A DNA stretch of 64,000 nt from positions 77,858,298 to 77,922,297 of the forward strand of contig NC_134138.1 of NCBI RefSeq assembly GCF_033958435.1. Reading direction: 5' to 3'. This document shows, piece after piece, positions 11,917 to 22,309 of the stretch (positions within the stretch are counted from its first letter, which is position 1; the number at the start of each line of letters is the position of its first letter). Source of the stretch: Carettochelys insculpta. Lineage: Eukaryota > Chordata > Testudines > Carettochelyidae. The translations under genes were made by a program, and so were the position numbers. The notes below the pieces were generated by a model. That model saw only the letters and a list, made by a program, of their open reading frames with translations. It was not told the DNA's origin and searched no databases.

Positions 11917-11982
<66 letters not shown>
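11917..11982. repeat. (TA)33 microsatellite
   Basis: An uninterrupted TA dinucleotide run lies exactly between the 3' ends of the two convergent genes of E2. E3 does not have it at the same place, so it expanded within this copy. Confidence 0.95.
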
Positions 11983-11985
<3 letters not shown>

Positions 11986-12031
11986 TTAATAATAAGACAT
12001 TTCACTGTGTTTGTTTCAAAAAACAGGCCCA

Positions 12032-12037
12032 TTTATT
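12032..12037 (-). terminator. Polyadenylation signal of the E2 nuclease gene
   Basis: AATAAA on the minus strand about 105 bases after the nuclease stop. E3 has the same signal at the equivalent place. Confidence 0.6.
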
Positions 12038-12142
12038 TGCAAGAAAAGTGTGGTGGGGTGCTCTTGGGTGCTCTGTGGTGTGGGCGTAGGGGCAGGGAGT
12101 GTTGTGGAGGATGGGGGGTGCAGTGGGGGGGCCTGCCAGCGT

Positions 12143-13375
12143 TCACCCCGCAGCCTGGTCAAAATGGGCCTGCAGGGCCTCCCAGACCCAGATCCCCTCA
12201 CGGTCCACCTGGTGACTGGGGGCAGCAGGTGGCTGCACGTTGGCCCTGCCAGCCTCCACAGCCCAGCCCTGGAAGAAGGTCTCTCCCTTGCTCTCCACCA
12301 GGTTGTGGAGTGCGCTGCACTCACGCACAACCTGGGGGATGTTGGTGGGGCCGCCATCCAGGAGGGTGAGGAAACACCTCCAGCACCCTTTGAGGCAGCC
12401 AAAAGTGCACTCGACCACCTGACACGCATGGTTCAAGCGCGTGTTGAACCACTCCTGGCTGGCTGTGACATGGCCCGTGTAAGGGTGCATAAGCCAGGGC
12501 TGGAGGGGGTACGCCGCATCTGCGACGACACAGAGGGGCATGGTGGTGTCCCCCACAGGGATCTCCCACTGGGGGATGTAGGTCCCCGCCTCCAGTCAGC
12601 GGCACAGGCCCGAATTTCTGAATACCCAGGCGTCGTGGGTGCTGCCAGGCCAGCCAACATAAATGTCCAGGAAGTGGCCCCGGCTGTCCACCAAGGCCTG
12701 GAGGACCACTGAATGGTGGCCCTTCCTGTTGAGGAAGCACCCTCCACTGTGCTCCGGGGCACGGATGGGGATATGGGTCCCATCCAGAGCCCGAAAGCAA
12801 TTTGGGAAGCCCAGGGTGGCAAACCCCACGATGGCAGCATCCGGGTCCCCAAGCCGCACGAGCCTGTGGAGGAGCAGGGCGTTGATTGTGTGGACAACCT
12901 GCAGGGGAAGGACATGAGAGAGCACCGGTGAGGGGTGTGCAGGGTGTGTCTGGCCCTCCACCCCAGGGCTCCCCCCCCAGGGCTCCCCCCCCGGGTTCTC
13001 TTACCGCCATGAGGACAGCCCCAATGGTGGCCTTGCCCACGCCAAACTGCTGCCCCACGGATCGGTAGCTGTCTGGTGTGGCCAGCTTCCAGACAGCGAT
13101 GCCGACCCATTTCTCGACCGTGAGGGCACGTCACATTGAGGTGTCCTGGTGCCATAAGGCAGGGGTGAGCAACTGGCAGAGCTCCAGGAATGTCTGCCGG
13201 CTCATATGGAAATTCTGGAGCCAGCGGTCATTGTCCCACTCACCGAGCACCAGCCGCTCCTACCAGTCGGTGCTCGAGGGGTAGTTCCACAGTCGGCAGC
13301 ATGTGTGGCGGGGGCAGGTCGGAGGGCAGGGGCGGCTGTGTGGGCCTCTGGCTGCTGCTGCTGCTGGGGGTCCAT
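12143..13375 (-). pseudogene. HARBI1-like DDE nuclease of E2, with premature stops
   Basis: The nuclease cuts and joins the transposon ends, working with the Myb-like partner. Exon 1 (13375 to 13005, donor GTAAGA) starts MDPQQQQQ and contains the helix-turn-helix-like region WDNDRWLQNFHMSRQTFLELC...VGKATIGAVLM. Exon 2 (12898 to 12143) carries the DDE catalytic core: the first D in ALDGTHIPI, the second in GSTHDAWVF and the E in QVVECTFGCLK. Lesions include TAG in DWWE, TGA before RALTVEK, a frame change after the poly-Q region and TGA before LEAGTYIPQ. All three catalytic residues are still present. The length of about 390 residues fits the family. Confidence 0.85.
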
Positions 13376-13725
13376 ACTGCTTCGATGGGTGTGCGTGCCT
13401 GTGGCTCTACAGGCCGCGTGCTGTGCAGGCTGAGTGTGTCGGGGGAGGGGCCCTTTAAGGGAGCAGCTAGCTGTTGCCCCGGAAGTGCTAGTCCGCCCTG
13501 TGACCCTGTCTGCAGCTGTTCCTGGCACCTTTATTTCGATGTGGGCCACTTTGGCATGTAGACGCTCCCCTGCAGCGCCTACTTTGATGTGGTGCTGCCC
13601 AACGTCAACGTTGAACATCGACGGCACCAGCCCTGAAGGACGTGTAGACGCTATTCATTGAAATAGCTTATTTCGATGTTGCTACATCTATTTCGATGTA
13701 GCGTCCCCGTGTAGACGTAGCTCTT

Positions 13726-15111
13726 GAGTTATATCTTTAAAAAAGTCAAAGGATAAAAATATGTACCTAGACATAAATACTGAACATACAGGAAGGTTGC
13801 TATATAAATTCTTACTAGCTTCTGAATTTCAATCAGGATTAAAATCTTTAGTTACTAACAGTTCTTGTTACAGTGTATATTCCCAAAGGTCACAGTAAAA
13901 TGGATTATAGTCACTTTAGCAATGTATTCTGGATTAGCAAAGGTTTCTTTTAGGAGATTTTTTAACCTGCTTATATTCATGTTGTGTATTTCAAAGCATG
14001 TCATCATCAGAATATTTGTAGATGATAACCTCTATTGTAACCTGTGAAGATATGGGTTTGAATGCCACATAGGTGTTTTTTATGTTTTAGCATGCTACAG
14101 TGTTTCAGTAAACTGCATTATGTTTTGACAGTTGAAGATTAACTCTGCATGAGCTCCTCAATTAGGTGATTGATTTTGTGGCACCACTGTAAACCCGGAT
14201 TAACACCACTGACTTCAATTATCCAGTGAGTTCAGAGTCTGCCGCAGAGTTCTTGACTAAATGTAACCAAGCCCAGATTTGACAGTGCTTTTGGATTTAG
14301 ATGGTCCAATGTGACTCGAATTTTGATCAAGGATTTGCTCTTCCCTGTACATGTATTGTTATTTCCCTTGAGAGGGCACATGTGACAACTGCAGGGCAGG
14401 GAGGATCCTGCATTTCGTGCCTACCAAAAGTAATCTGTCTGCCTTCATTTTTGGAGTACTGCTTATATTATGATCTTTATGAATAAACATAACATACCCT
14501 CTGAAGATGAAAATGTATTTCTAGAAGCCATTTCCTCCTCCTCGTTAGCTCTGTGCAGCCTGACTCATGCTTGAGACAGGCAAAGTAGCAAGCAGATTTA
14601 TGGGACTTGGGAACAGTTGCCTGCGACTGAGCCCATTCCTTTTTTATTGTTTTTATGAAGAAACATATTTAAAATGTTAATAAATGTGGGGTAGAGGCAG
14701 TCTTGAAAAAATAATGAAGCAGCACCTATGGAAAGCTCTTCTTTGATCCCAGCATGATTTTTTGAGTCTTGCTTAACTGAAATAATGTTTGTAAGTATGT
14801 TGCTAAGTTGTTTTTTCCACCCCAGATTCACCACTTCTCCCCCCTACTCGTGTTTTGTTTTTCTGATTCAGCCTGACCTAGCTGACACTTTACAGGAAGT
14901 AATTTATCAACCCCTAGAATATATGGGCCAGAGAAACTGGTGCCTGAAACACTAAGCCAATATTGCTACTTTCTCCGTGGAATACAGAGTGAAAACCAGG
15001 CAAAGGTTTTTGTGAGACTGAAGGGATTAAAAAAGACGTATCCAAAATGGGAATATGTCTAAAGTTAAATCTTACCCTGGGAGCTGTATTGATCAATCTC
15101 CTGTTTGATGA
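13726..15111. other. No recognised feature
   Basis: AT-rich sequence with only chance short frames. No gene or nameable repeat was seen. Confidence 0.5.
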
Positions 15112-15125
15112 CTATTTTGCATATG

Positions 15126-15225
15126 CAACGAAGGGTGCTGTGGCACCTTATAGACTAACAGAAAAGTTTTGAGCATGAGCTTTCATAAGCACAGACTCAC
15201 TTCATCAGATGCTGGTCATGGAAAT
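15126..15225 (+). mobile_element. 100-bp Penelope-derived insertion with 14-bp target duplication
   Basis: The insert contains the hallmark string CTGTGGCACCTTATAGACTA and ends near CACTTCATCAGATGCTGG, a terminal sequence of reptile Penelope-like elements. It is flanked by perfect 14-base direct repeats CTATTTTGCATATG at 15112-15125 and 15226-15239. This shows a true retro-insertion of only the terminal part. A close relative lies at 22178-22303 in the opposite orientation. Confidence 0.8.
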
Positions 15226-15239
15226 CTATTTTGCATATG

Positions 15240-15593
15240 ATACTGAACAATGTATTTTTTCCATCGTTACTAGCCTTCCTCCTCTGAAAATGTCCAAGAG
15301 AATAGAGTGCCTTCACAGTATGCCTAGCAGGCTGACAAATCCTTGTTCTGGTTAATCAAAGTTGGTGGTGGGGAAGTGAAATCAAAGCTTAAAGCCCATC
15401 ATGTAGAAGGTCTTGTCAGTAGCACGCCCTCTCTTTTAAAATGTGTGGGTCCTAGTTCAAGTATTTTCATTGGCTGTAATTGCAGAGCGGTGGGCTTTGA
15501 CGTGACAAAGTCCCAAGTTACTTAAAGCTTAATAATCACAGACTCACAGGTCTTGTCTGCCGAGGAAAATGGACTGATACAATTAATTTGATA
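15240..15593. other. No recognised feature
   Basis: Short unique-looking spacer between the Penelope-derived insertion and the LINE. Nothing was identified. Confidence 0.4.
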
Positions 15594-15604
15594 TAATTGC
15601 TCAT

Positions 15605-16748
15605 CGCATTATCGGATGCTTTCAGAATCAGGAGCGGCATCAAACAAGGATGCGTGCTTGCTCCGACATTGTTCGGCATTTTGTTTGCACTCCTCCTGAA
15701 GCATGCCTTTGGATCTTCAACAGAGGGCATCTTGCTGCACACAAGATCTGATGGGAAACTGTTTAACCTTGCAAGGCTGAAAGCTAAGTCTAAGGTGCAA
15801 GAAGTCCTCATCAGAGACATGCTGTTCGCAGGCGATGCTGCTGTAGTGTCTCACACAGAAGACCAGCTTCAAAAACTGCTGGATCAGTTCTCCAAAGCAC
15901 GCAAGGACTTTGGGCTTACCATCGGCCTAAAGAAGACAAATGTACTCGGTCAGGATGTTGCTGAATCCCCATCAATCAGCATTGAAAACTATACGTTAGA
16001 GGTCGTCCACGAGTTCATTTACCTCGGGTCCACCATCACTGACACCCTGTCATTGGACACTGAGCTAAATAGGAGAATCGGAAAAGCGGCCACAACTCTG
16101 TCCAGACTCAGCAAGAGAGTGTGGAATAACAACAAACTGAACACTCACACCAAAATGCAAGTGTACAGAGCCTGTATCCTCAGCACCCTCCTTTATGGCA
16201 GCGAGACTTGGACCCTGTATGCCCACCAGGAAAAGAGGCTGAACGTCTTCCACTTGCGCTGCCTCAGGCGCATCCTTGGAATATCATGGAAGGACAGAGT
16301 GATCAACACCGCCGTCCTCGAGCAAGCTGGAATCCCAACCATGCACACCCTCCTCAGGCAGCATCGACTCCGCTGGCTTGGCCACGTCCACAGGATGAAT
16401 GATGGAAAAATTCCAAAAGACATCCTGTATGGTGAGCTAGCCTCTGGCAAAAGACCTCCCGGACGCCCCCAGTTGCACTACAAAAATGTCTGCAAGAGAG
16501 ACCTCAGAGAGGTAGACATCGAGCTGGACAACTGGGAAGAACTAGCAGACAACCGCAGCAGATGGAGGCAGGGGTTACACAAGGGCCTTCAGAAGGGCGA
16601 GATGAAGATCAGACAGCTAGCAGGGGAGAAGCGAGAGTACAGAAAGCACACTAAGGACTTGCCAGACACCCACTACATCTGCAAGAGATGCAGCAAGGAC
16701 TGTCACTCTCATGTGGGTCTTCATAGTCACAATAGATGCTGTAAATGA
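15605..16748 (+). pseudogene. C-terminal half of a LINE reverse transcriptase, catalytic Asp lost
   Basis: About 380 codons are open without a stop. Visible motifs are SGIKQGCVLAPTLFGILF (RT motif B region), MLFAGDAAVVSH where a functional enzyme has FADD, then GLTIGLKKTNVL, the thumb-like YGSETWTLY...RCLRRILGISW block and HRLRWLGHV. The C-terminus has a Cys/His cluster (CKRCSKDCHSHVGLHSHNRCC), a likely nucleic-acid-binding finger. The FADD to FAGD change removes a metal-binding aspartate, so this copy cannot be active. The N-terminal endonuclease and palm are missing by 5' truncation. The open frame suggests a rather recent insertion. Confidence 0.8.
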
Positions 16749-16813
16749 AGTCCTCAATTGAAACTATAAAGGGCGCGATCCATAGTCTATGCAGACTGAA
16801 GGATGCCTACTAC
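15605..16813 (+). mobile_element. 5'-truncated non-LTR retrotransposon with 11-bp target duplication
   Basis: The insert is flanked by the direct repeat TAATTGCTCAT at 15594-15604 and 16814-16824, so both boundaries are exact. It starts abruptly inside the reverse transcriptase and ends about 65 bases after the stop codon with a short CTACTA tail. This is the standard 5' truncation of target-primed reverse transcription. The C-terminal CCHC-like finger suggests a LINE clade of the RTE/I/jockey-like group, but I cannot fix the clade. Confidence 0.85.
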
Positions 16814-16824
16814 TAATTGCTCAT

Positions 16825-17433
16825 TGGGTCACTTATTCTGGAATAAGAGTGTTCACATGGGGGAATTACACCAATGTAACTACAGCACTGTAATTATATG
16901 GTAAATTTCCCCATGAAAACAGTCTCAAATATAGAATGAAGCATTTAAACCCGACAGTAAGACCTTTGGTAATCACTGAGCACTGGGCTAATATGATCTC
17001 TGAGAGATGCAACACTCCCAAAATGGTAGGCATATTCTTCACCACTTGGAGTTTTTAAATGGCCACCACTCCATATTCCAGGCAGTATACGTAACCACCT
17101 ATTTGCAAGATGTGAAATGTATAGATGGTGCCTCATGGGTATGTAATGATGATAAATTCAAGAATGGTTGTGCTATGTTCATAGAAATGCCTAGACAGAA
17201 GGTCCATAGGACAGAGAGATGTTCTAATTTCTCTTGTCAGATGTAGATGTCAAAAGCACTGTCATTCTCAGCAAATATTTTAACAATTGTTTTAATATAC
17301 ATTTATGCATAAGTTACTGTGCCACGCTAAAGTCACCTGAATGTTACATGTTTTGTTTCTTTGTATCATAGCTGATGATTAAATTCATGCACCATTTATA
17401 AGAATGTAACTTCACTGGTCAAAAATAAGTCTC

Positions 17434-17476
<43 letters not shown>

Positions 17477-17560
17477 TGGATGTTGCAAACCTAGTATTGT
17501 GGTGGTGAAAGGAGCAACTCAGATAAATGGATAGAGAATAAGGCAAAGAATATCTTATTG
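16825..17560. other. No gene; contains a GT/GA microsatellite
   Basis: AT-rich sequence with no gene recognised. The only clear feature is the microsatellite listed separately. Confidence 0.45.
17434..17476. repeat. (TG)n(GA)n compound microsatellite
   Basis: About nine TG units are followed directly by about twelve GA units. Confidence 0.9.
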
Positions 17561-17564
17561 CTCC

Positions 17565-18150
17565 TCTAAAAATCCATGATATGCCCACATCTTGAATACT
17601 GCATACAGATGTGATTACCTCATCTCAAAAAAAGACATTAGCATTGGAGAAGGTTTAGAAAAGGGCAACAAAATTATTAGGGCTTTCAAAGAGAGATTAA
17701 AATGACTGGGACTTTTCAGCTAGAAAAGAGGAGACTAGTATGGAGATAGTTAATAAGAAAAATTATTTGGTGATTAAGGTCACCAAATGAAATTAATAAG
17801 TAGCAGGTTTAAAACAAACAAAAGGAAATTTTGCTTGACATAGCACACAGTAGCCCTGCGGAATTCCTTTTCAAAGGATGTTGTGAAGACCATAACTTTA
17901 TCAGAGTCCAATAAAGAACTAAACAAATTAATGAAGGTTAGGTCCATCTATACTTATAGCTAGGATGGCTTGGAATGGTGTCACTGGCCTCTGTTTGTCA
18001 GAGGCTGGAAATGGATGACAAGAGAGAGATCACTCAAAGATTACCTTTTCTGTTCACTGTATCTGGGGCATCTGGCATTTACCACTGACAGGAGACAGGA
18101 TGCTGGGCTATACGGACCTCTGGTCTGAACCAGTATGGCCAATCTTATCT
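17565..18150 (+). mobile_element. Decayed CR1 LINE 3' end
   Basis: The sequence is collinear with the last 580 bases of the CR1 at 48641-52480: the region coding for [14 protein letters not shown]..., KRATKMIRG..., [12 protein letters not shown] and NSLPEEAV, then the 3' untranslated block ending GGTCTGAACCAGTATGGCC. It has many substitutions, small deletions and stops, and the octamer tail is reduced to CTTATCTTA. It is much older than the other CR1 copy. Confidence 0.8.
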
Positions 18151-18237
18151 TAAATAAGACTGAAGCTGTTTGGTATTTTTCAGTGGACATCTACAATAAT
18201 TGCAGGTGTAATTTTAAATGAATACTAGACCTTAATA

Positions 18238-18644
18238 CAGGTTGCACCTCTTAAACCCCATACTCACTCATCCAGCAACATCCATGGTCCAGCAGGACCA
18301 CAGATGTTCCAGGACTAGGAAGTCCTGGGGCGAGGGCTGGACCAGGATTTGCAGGTCCATGCACCTGGGGCCAGAGTCAGAGCCAGTAGCCTGGCTGGGG
18401 CTGGAGCCAGAGCCCGTTGCCTGCCCCACAGCACTGTGGGTCAGGGGACTGGACACCCCATCTGCCCTGTAGCAGCACATGGCTGAAATGCCTAATGTCA
18501 GCTCTAGAGCGTGGTCAGTGGTAGGAGTCCTGGGGGAATGGGAAGCTGTGGCCACCTGAGGCACAAGCCCTGGACCCACCGGTCCACCAAATTCTCTTGT
18601 CTGGGACCTGATAGGCCCGACCATGATGCACCAGGTGCACCCTG
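18238..18644. mobile_element. Tc1/mariner (Tigger-like) non-autonomous element, TA duplication
   Basis: The left end CAGGTTGCACCTCTTAAAC and the reverse complement of the right end, CAGGGTGCACCTGGTG, form an imperfect terminal inverted repeat. Both ends are bordered by TA. The GC-rich centre (407 bp in total) has no transposase. Assignment to the Tigger/pogo type is from the CAGGTTGCACCTCT-like end. Confidence 0.65.
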
Positions 18645-18646
18645 TA

Positions 18647-19320
18647 AAGATAAATCGGTGGCACATTCAGTGGACTAAATTTTGCATTTTTTTCATGTGC
18701 TGTCTCCATAATGTACAAAATATTTTGCTCTCTCTATGTTCACACAAATTTGCATTACCTCTGCTTTATGCTGCATATCAAGGGTGTCTTTTTTCCATCT
18801 CTGACTTTTTGTTAAAGAGAAACAGGTTGTTTTCACCAGTGAAAACAACTTTAACGTTTTAGCCTCAGTGTCATTTTTGTCAGGCATGTAATTTTTCATG
18901 TTTTCTTTTAAATACATGATTATCCTTTTTAAGTGTAAAGACAGTAATAAAGCATTCCTTAAGAAGCTTGCAGAATTAGCCTTCTCCTATAGCTGTGAGT
19001 GAATGGTCTGAGGATTGTAATCCATAGCCACATCCTTTGTCTCATAAAAGTCAGACAAAGAAAAGACCTATCAGATCATTTAGCCCATCTCACTGCCAAA
19101 TTCACAGATTCCTTATTATAAAATTTGTCTGGATAGCCTAATTAAATGTCCTGACTTGGTATAACTTTCTTTGTGGGGACCATTCCATTGTTACATAATA
19201 GGTCTCACTATCAGAAAGTTCTAATATTGATCCTAATCTTCCATTTTCTTAATTTCATTTCAATTATTTCCAGTAATATTGCTTTAAAGAACCCAGAAGA
19301 ATTCCTTTCCCTCTTAATGA
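18647..19320. other. No recognised feature
   Basis: AT-rich sequence without a supported gene or repeat. Confidence 0.45.
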
Positions 19321-19324
19321 CAAG

Positions 19325-20050
19325 TATCAGAAAGGTAGCGGTGTTAGTCTGTATCTTCAAGAACAACAAGAAGTCCTGTGGTACTTTATAGACTAACGGA
19401 TATTTTGGAAACAAAAAAGCAGTAAAGTAGCACTTTAAATACTAACAAAATAATTTATTAGGTGAGTTTTCGTGGGACAGACCCACTTCTTCAGACCATA
19501 GCCATACCAGAACAGACTCAATATTTAAGGCATAGAGAACCAAAAATAGTAATCAAGGTTGATAAAGGAAAAAAAAATTATCAAGGTGAGCAAATCAGAG
19601 AGTCAAGGGGTTGGGGAGGGGAGTCAAGAATTAGATTAAGCTAAGTATGCAAAAGAACACCTATAATGACCCAGAAAATTTGCATCCCAGTTCAAACCAC
19701 GTGTTAAAGTCTCTTTCCAAAGTAGTGTGAAAATTCCTCTTCAGTAAGATGCAAACTCTAAAGTCATTAACAGAACAGCCTACTCCATTAAAATGTTGGC
19801 TGACTGGTGTGTGGATCAGGAGTGTTTTTATGTCTGTTTTGTGCCCATTAACTCTTTGTCTAAGAGAGTTTGAAGTCTGTCCAATATACAAAGCATCTGG
19901 GCATTGTTGGCACATGATGGCATATATGATGTTAGTTGAGGAACATGAAAATGTGCCCATGATTCTGTGACTAACCTGGTTAGGTCCAGTGAACACTCAT
20001 GCATCTGATGAAGTGGGTCTTTGCCCATGGAGGCTTATGCTGCAAAATAT
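19325..20050 (-). mobile_element. Penelope-like element fragment with GIY-YIG domain
   Basis: A minus-strand fragment of a Penelope-like retroelement: the 3' part of its coding region (GIY-YIG endonuclease) followed by the terminal sequence containing GTTAGTCTGTATCTTC and AAGTCCTGTGGTACTTTATA. An inverted copy of the CCCACTTC(A/T)TCAGA part occurs at the other edge near 20000-20020. Such partly inverted terminal repeats are usual for these elements. The reverse transcriptase is missing. Confidence 0.8.
19661..19996 (-). pseudogene. GIY-YIG endonuclease domain of a Penelope-like element
   Basis: The frame of 111 codons contains the core motifs IIYAIMCQQCPDALYIGQT, SLRQRVNGH and PVSQHFN. In Penelope-like elements this C-terminal domain nicks target DNA for insertion. 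The Cys pair in CQQC fits the Cys-containing linker seen in many family members. The upstream reverse transcriptase is absent, so this is a 5'-truncated remnant, although the domain itself has no stop. A normally conserved GH after the HFN block appears as GC, a likely decay change. Confidence 0.8.
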
Positions 20051-20155
20051 CTATTTCCCTCCTGATATTTTCCTACCAGAAACCTAAAGATTTTTCTCAT
20101 GACCTCTTGCATTAATTAATTAAACACATTTATTTTAATATTTCCTTGCAAATCA

Positions 20156-20232
20156 ATCCTCTTCCCAGTCTCATAGGTATTCTGATGAGGTATTTCTCAC
20201 AGGAATTTCTGATCCTCTTCCCAGTCTCATAG
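20156..20232. repeat. Partial 56-bp tandem duplication
   Basis: The string ATCCTCTTCCCAGTCTCATA occurs at 20156 and again at 20212, with further shared TTCTCA(C/T)AGG words between, showing one local duplication. Confidence 0.7.
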
Positions 20233-20426
20233 GGACTTCTGATTTCTCATAGGTATTTCATATTTATGGGCATATCTGTGTAAGTTTTTGGTCATAAGGA
20301 ACTGAGAACTAACTGTGCAGGTTTAGTGTGTGATAACACCCTGCAATAAAGCACACAAATATGATTCGTGTGCTCCAGGATGCCTTTGTCAATTGCCCAG
20401 ACACCACAGTGATGAATGCTTTATAA

Positions 20427-21350
20427 CATGATTTCCCAAACTGCTGGGGGGGGTGCTTGCCTGGGGGACATGAAAAAATTCCAGGGGGAAGACATGAGGT
20501 GACCCAGCCCCTCACCTCCCATCATTTGCTCCACCCTAACAAAGAGCCAGCCTTTGCTTCTGTCTCTCAGCCCCTGTCATTTTACATGGGTGACCTGGTG
20601 CAGCTGCTATGAAAAGCAGGCACCTGGTAAAGACCCACATGGAGCTGCCTTCTACAAAGATGAGTGTGTTTGGGTTGGGGAGGAGTGGGGGAGGAGGATG
20701 GAGTATGAGTGGGGGCTGGTGGTGCCTGGCTTTGGGGGAAGGGAGGGGAGGGGAGCAGAGGAGAGGGGAGAGGAAGGACCCGGGCGGTGGGCGGGGGTGG
20801 CTGGCCAACCAGCTTGCAGGGCTCATGGGGCTTGGATGTATGGCCCAGCACCATGGGATTCAGGTGGCTCAGGCTGGTGGGTGGGCAGCTGGCCCTGGCA
20901 GTGTGGGGCTCAGGTGGCTGACAGGTGAGTGGCTGTCTCTGGCAGCACAGGCAGCTAGGGTGGCTGGAGCAGCTGGAGGGTGGGCAGTTGGCCCTGGCAG
21001 CACGGGGCCCCAGTGGCTGGCGGCTAAGTGGGCAGCTGGCCCCAGCAGCTGGTAGGCGGGTGGGCAGGCGGCTCTGGCAGGGCAGGCCTCAGCCAGGTGG
21101 TGGCTGGCACAGGAAGCTCTCGTGACTGGCACGGGGCTCAGGCAGCTGGCCAGCTGGGGCTGCACCAGGCACCTGAACGGGGCCAAGAAAAACTACGTGC
21201 ACTTATTCTTAATTTTTGTGTTTGTTTTAAATTACAAATTGAATTTTCTATTGTGGGGGTTGGATGATGGTGAAGAAGATGTGGCGGGGGTGTGAGGGTT
21301 TCTCAAAAATCAAAAGGGGGAAGTGATGCTGGAAATTTTGGGACCCAGTG
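20427..21350. mobile_element. hAT non-autonomous element with 8-bp target duplication
   Basis: The element is flanked by perfect 8-base repeats CTTTATAA at 20419-20426 and 21351-21358. Its left end CATGATTTCCCAAACTGC and the reverse complement of its right end, CACTGGGTCCCAAAATTT, form a worn hAT terminal repeat. The 8-bp duplication is diagnostic for hAT elements. The interior is GC-rich and includes a minisatellite-like block. The open frames in it are by-products of the GC-rich repeats. Confidence 0.8.
20790..21180. repeat. Degenerate minisatellite inside the hAT element
   Basis: Many variants of the word GCAGCTGGCCCTGGCAG and GTGGCTGGCA, spaced irregularly at about 40-60 bases, make up this GC-rich block. 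It probably expanded after or during the life of the element. Confidence 0.6.
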
Positions 21351-21358
21351 CTTTATAA

Positions 21359-22177
21359 AATCCCAACTAGACCACTGCCTCTGCTTATGCTACAAGAAAT
21401 AGCTATACTATTTGCTCTGTCACACTGCAAACTAATATGCCCTCTGGTAAAGCCTCCTAAATCTCTCTTGATATTAACACTTTCTAATTTTGTTAATGAG
21501 GCTTTTTGTAGGAGTTTGGGATTATTCACCTATAAATCTAGTGGTTTACTTTTTCAGTTTTTTTTTCTAATTGCATTTTTGGACAGTATTTCTAGTCTAT
21601 TGGCCTTTGCATTACTTCACCCTATTGGTTTGTTTATGTAACACTTCCAATTTAGTTCTCAATTTCCTAAATGTTCTTTTACTCCCACTTGCAAAACATT
21701 AACAAGGATGTCAACCAAATCAAATTAAACATGAATTCTGAAAGTGGCTGATTACACCTGCCCATAGCTCAATATATCACCATTTCTCATTACTTTTCAT
21801 CTAAGGACCTTCAGGCACCTCTCAATTCACACGACATAGTTATCATGCATATCTGAATTGAAGTAATTTGCATTCATGCCTGTAAAAATAAGGCGTATGT
21901 GTTGATGTGGTGGTCACATTAGCTATAACTATGGTCAGATAATTAACTGTTAATAGTGAAGGAATGTAAATATAGGTATCAGAAACATTTACATTTAAAT
22001 TAAGTTCTCAAGCATTCAAATATTATAGGTATAGTTAAGCCTCCCTTACTCCTGTGAAGTAATATACTTCTATGCTAGCTATGTTACTGAACTCAGTGTG
22101 ATCACTTGTGGAGTATGTTGGCACATAAAATGAATAATACAAACAGAATACCTGGCCCTGCAGATTTCCATGATCAG
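21359..22177. other. No recognised feature
   Basis: AT-rich DNA with no supported gene or nameable repeat. Confidence 0.45.
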
Positions 22178-22303
22178 CATCTGATGAAGTGAGTCTGTGC
22201 TCATGAAAGCTCATGCTCAAAAGTTTTCTGTTAGTCTATAAGGTGCCACAGCACCCTTAGTTGCTGTTACAGATCCCGACTAACACGGCTACCCCTCCGA
22301 TAC
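22178..22303 (-). mobile_element. Penelope-derived terminal fragment
   Basis: The reverse complement reads GGTAGCCGTGTTAGTC... GGTGCTGTGGCACCTTATAG ... CTTCATCAGATGCTG, the same terminal sequence as at 15126-15225 but with about 30 more bases at its start. Both copies share the variant word AAGGGTGCTGTGG, so they probably derive from one subfamily. No target duplication was identified. Confidence 0.7.
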
Positions 22304-22309
22304 TTGACA

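Larger units (their letters stand above)
10006..13722 (+). mobile_element. PIF/Harbinger transposon E2, both ends present, TSD CTT
   Basis: A complete element of 3,717 bp, from terminal repeat AGCCGCGTCTACAC to GTGTAGACGTAGCT, flanked on both sides by CTT. It carries a Myb/SANT-like gene on the plus strand at the left and a HARBI1-like nuclease on the minus strand at the right, tail to tail, separated by a TA microsatellite. Both genes are broken. Its sequence is close to E1 and E3, so these three form one younger subfamily. Confidence 0.9.
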
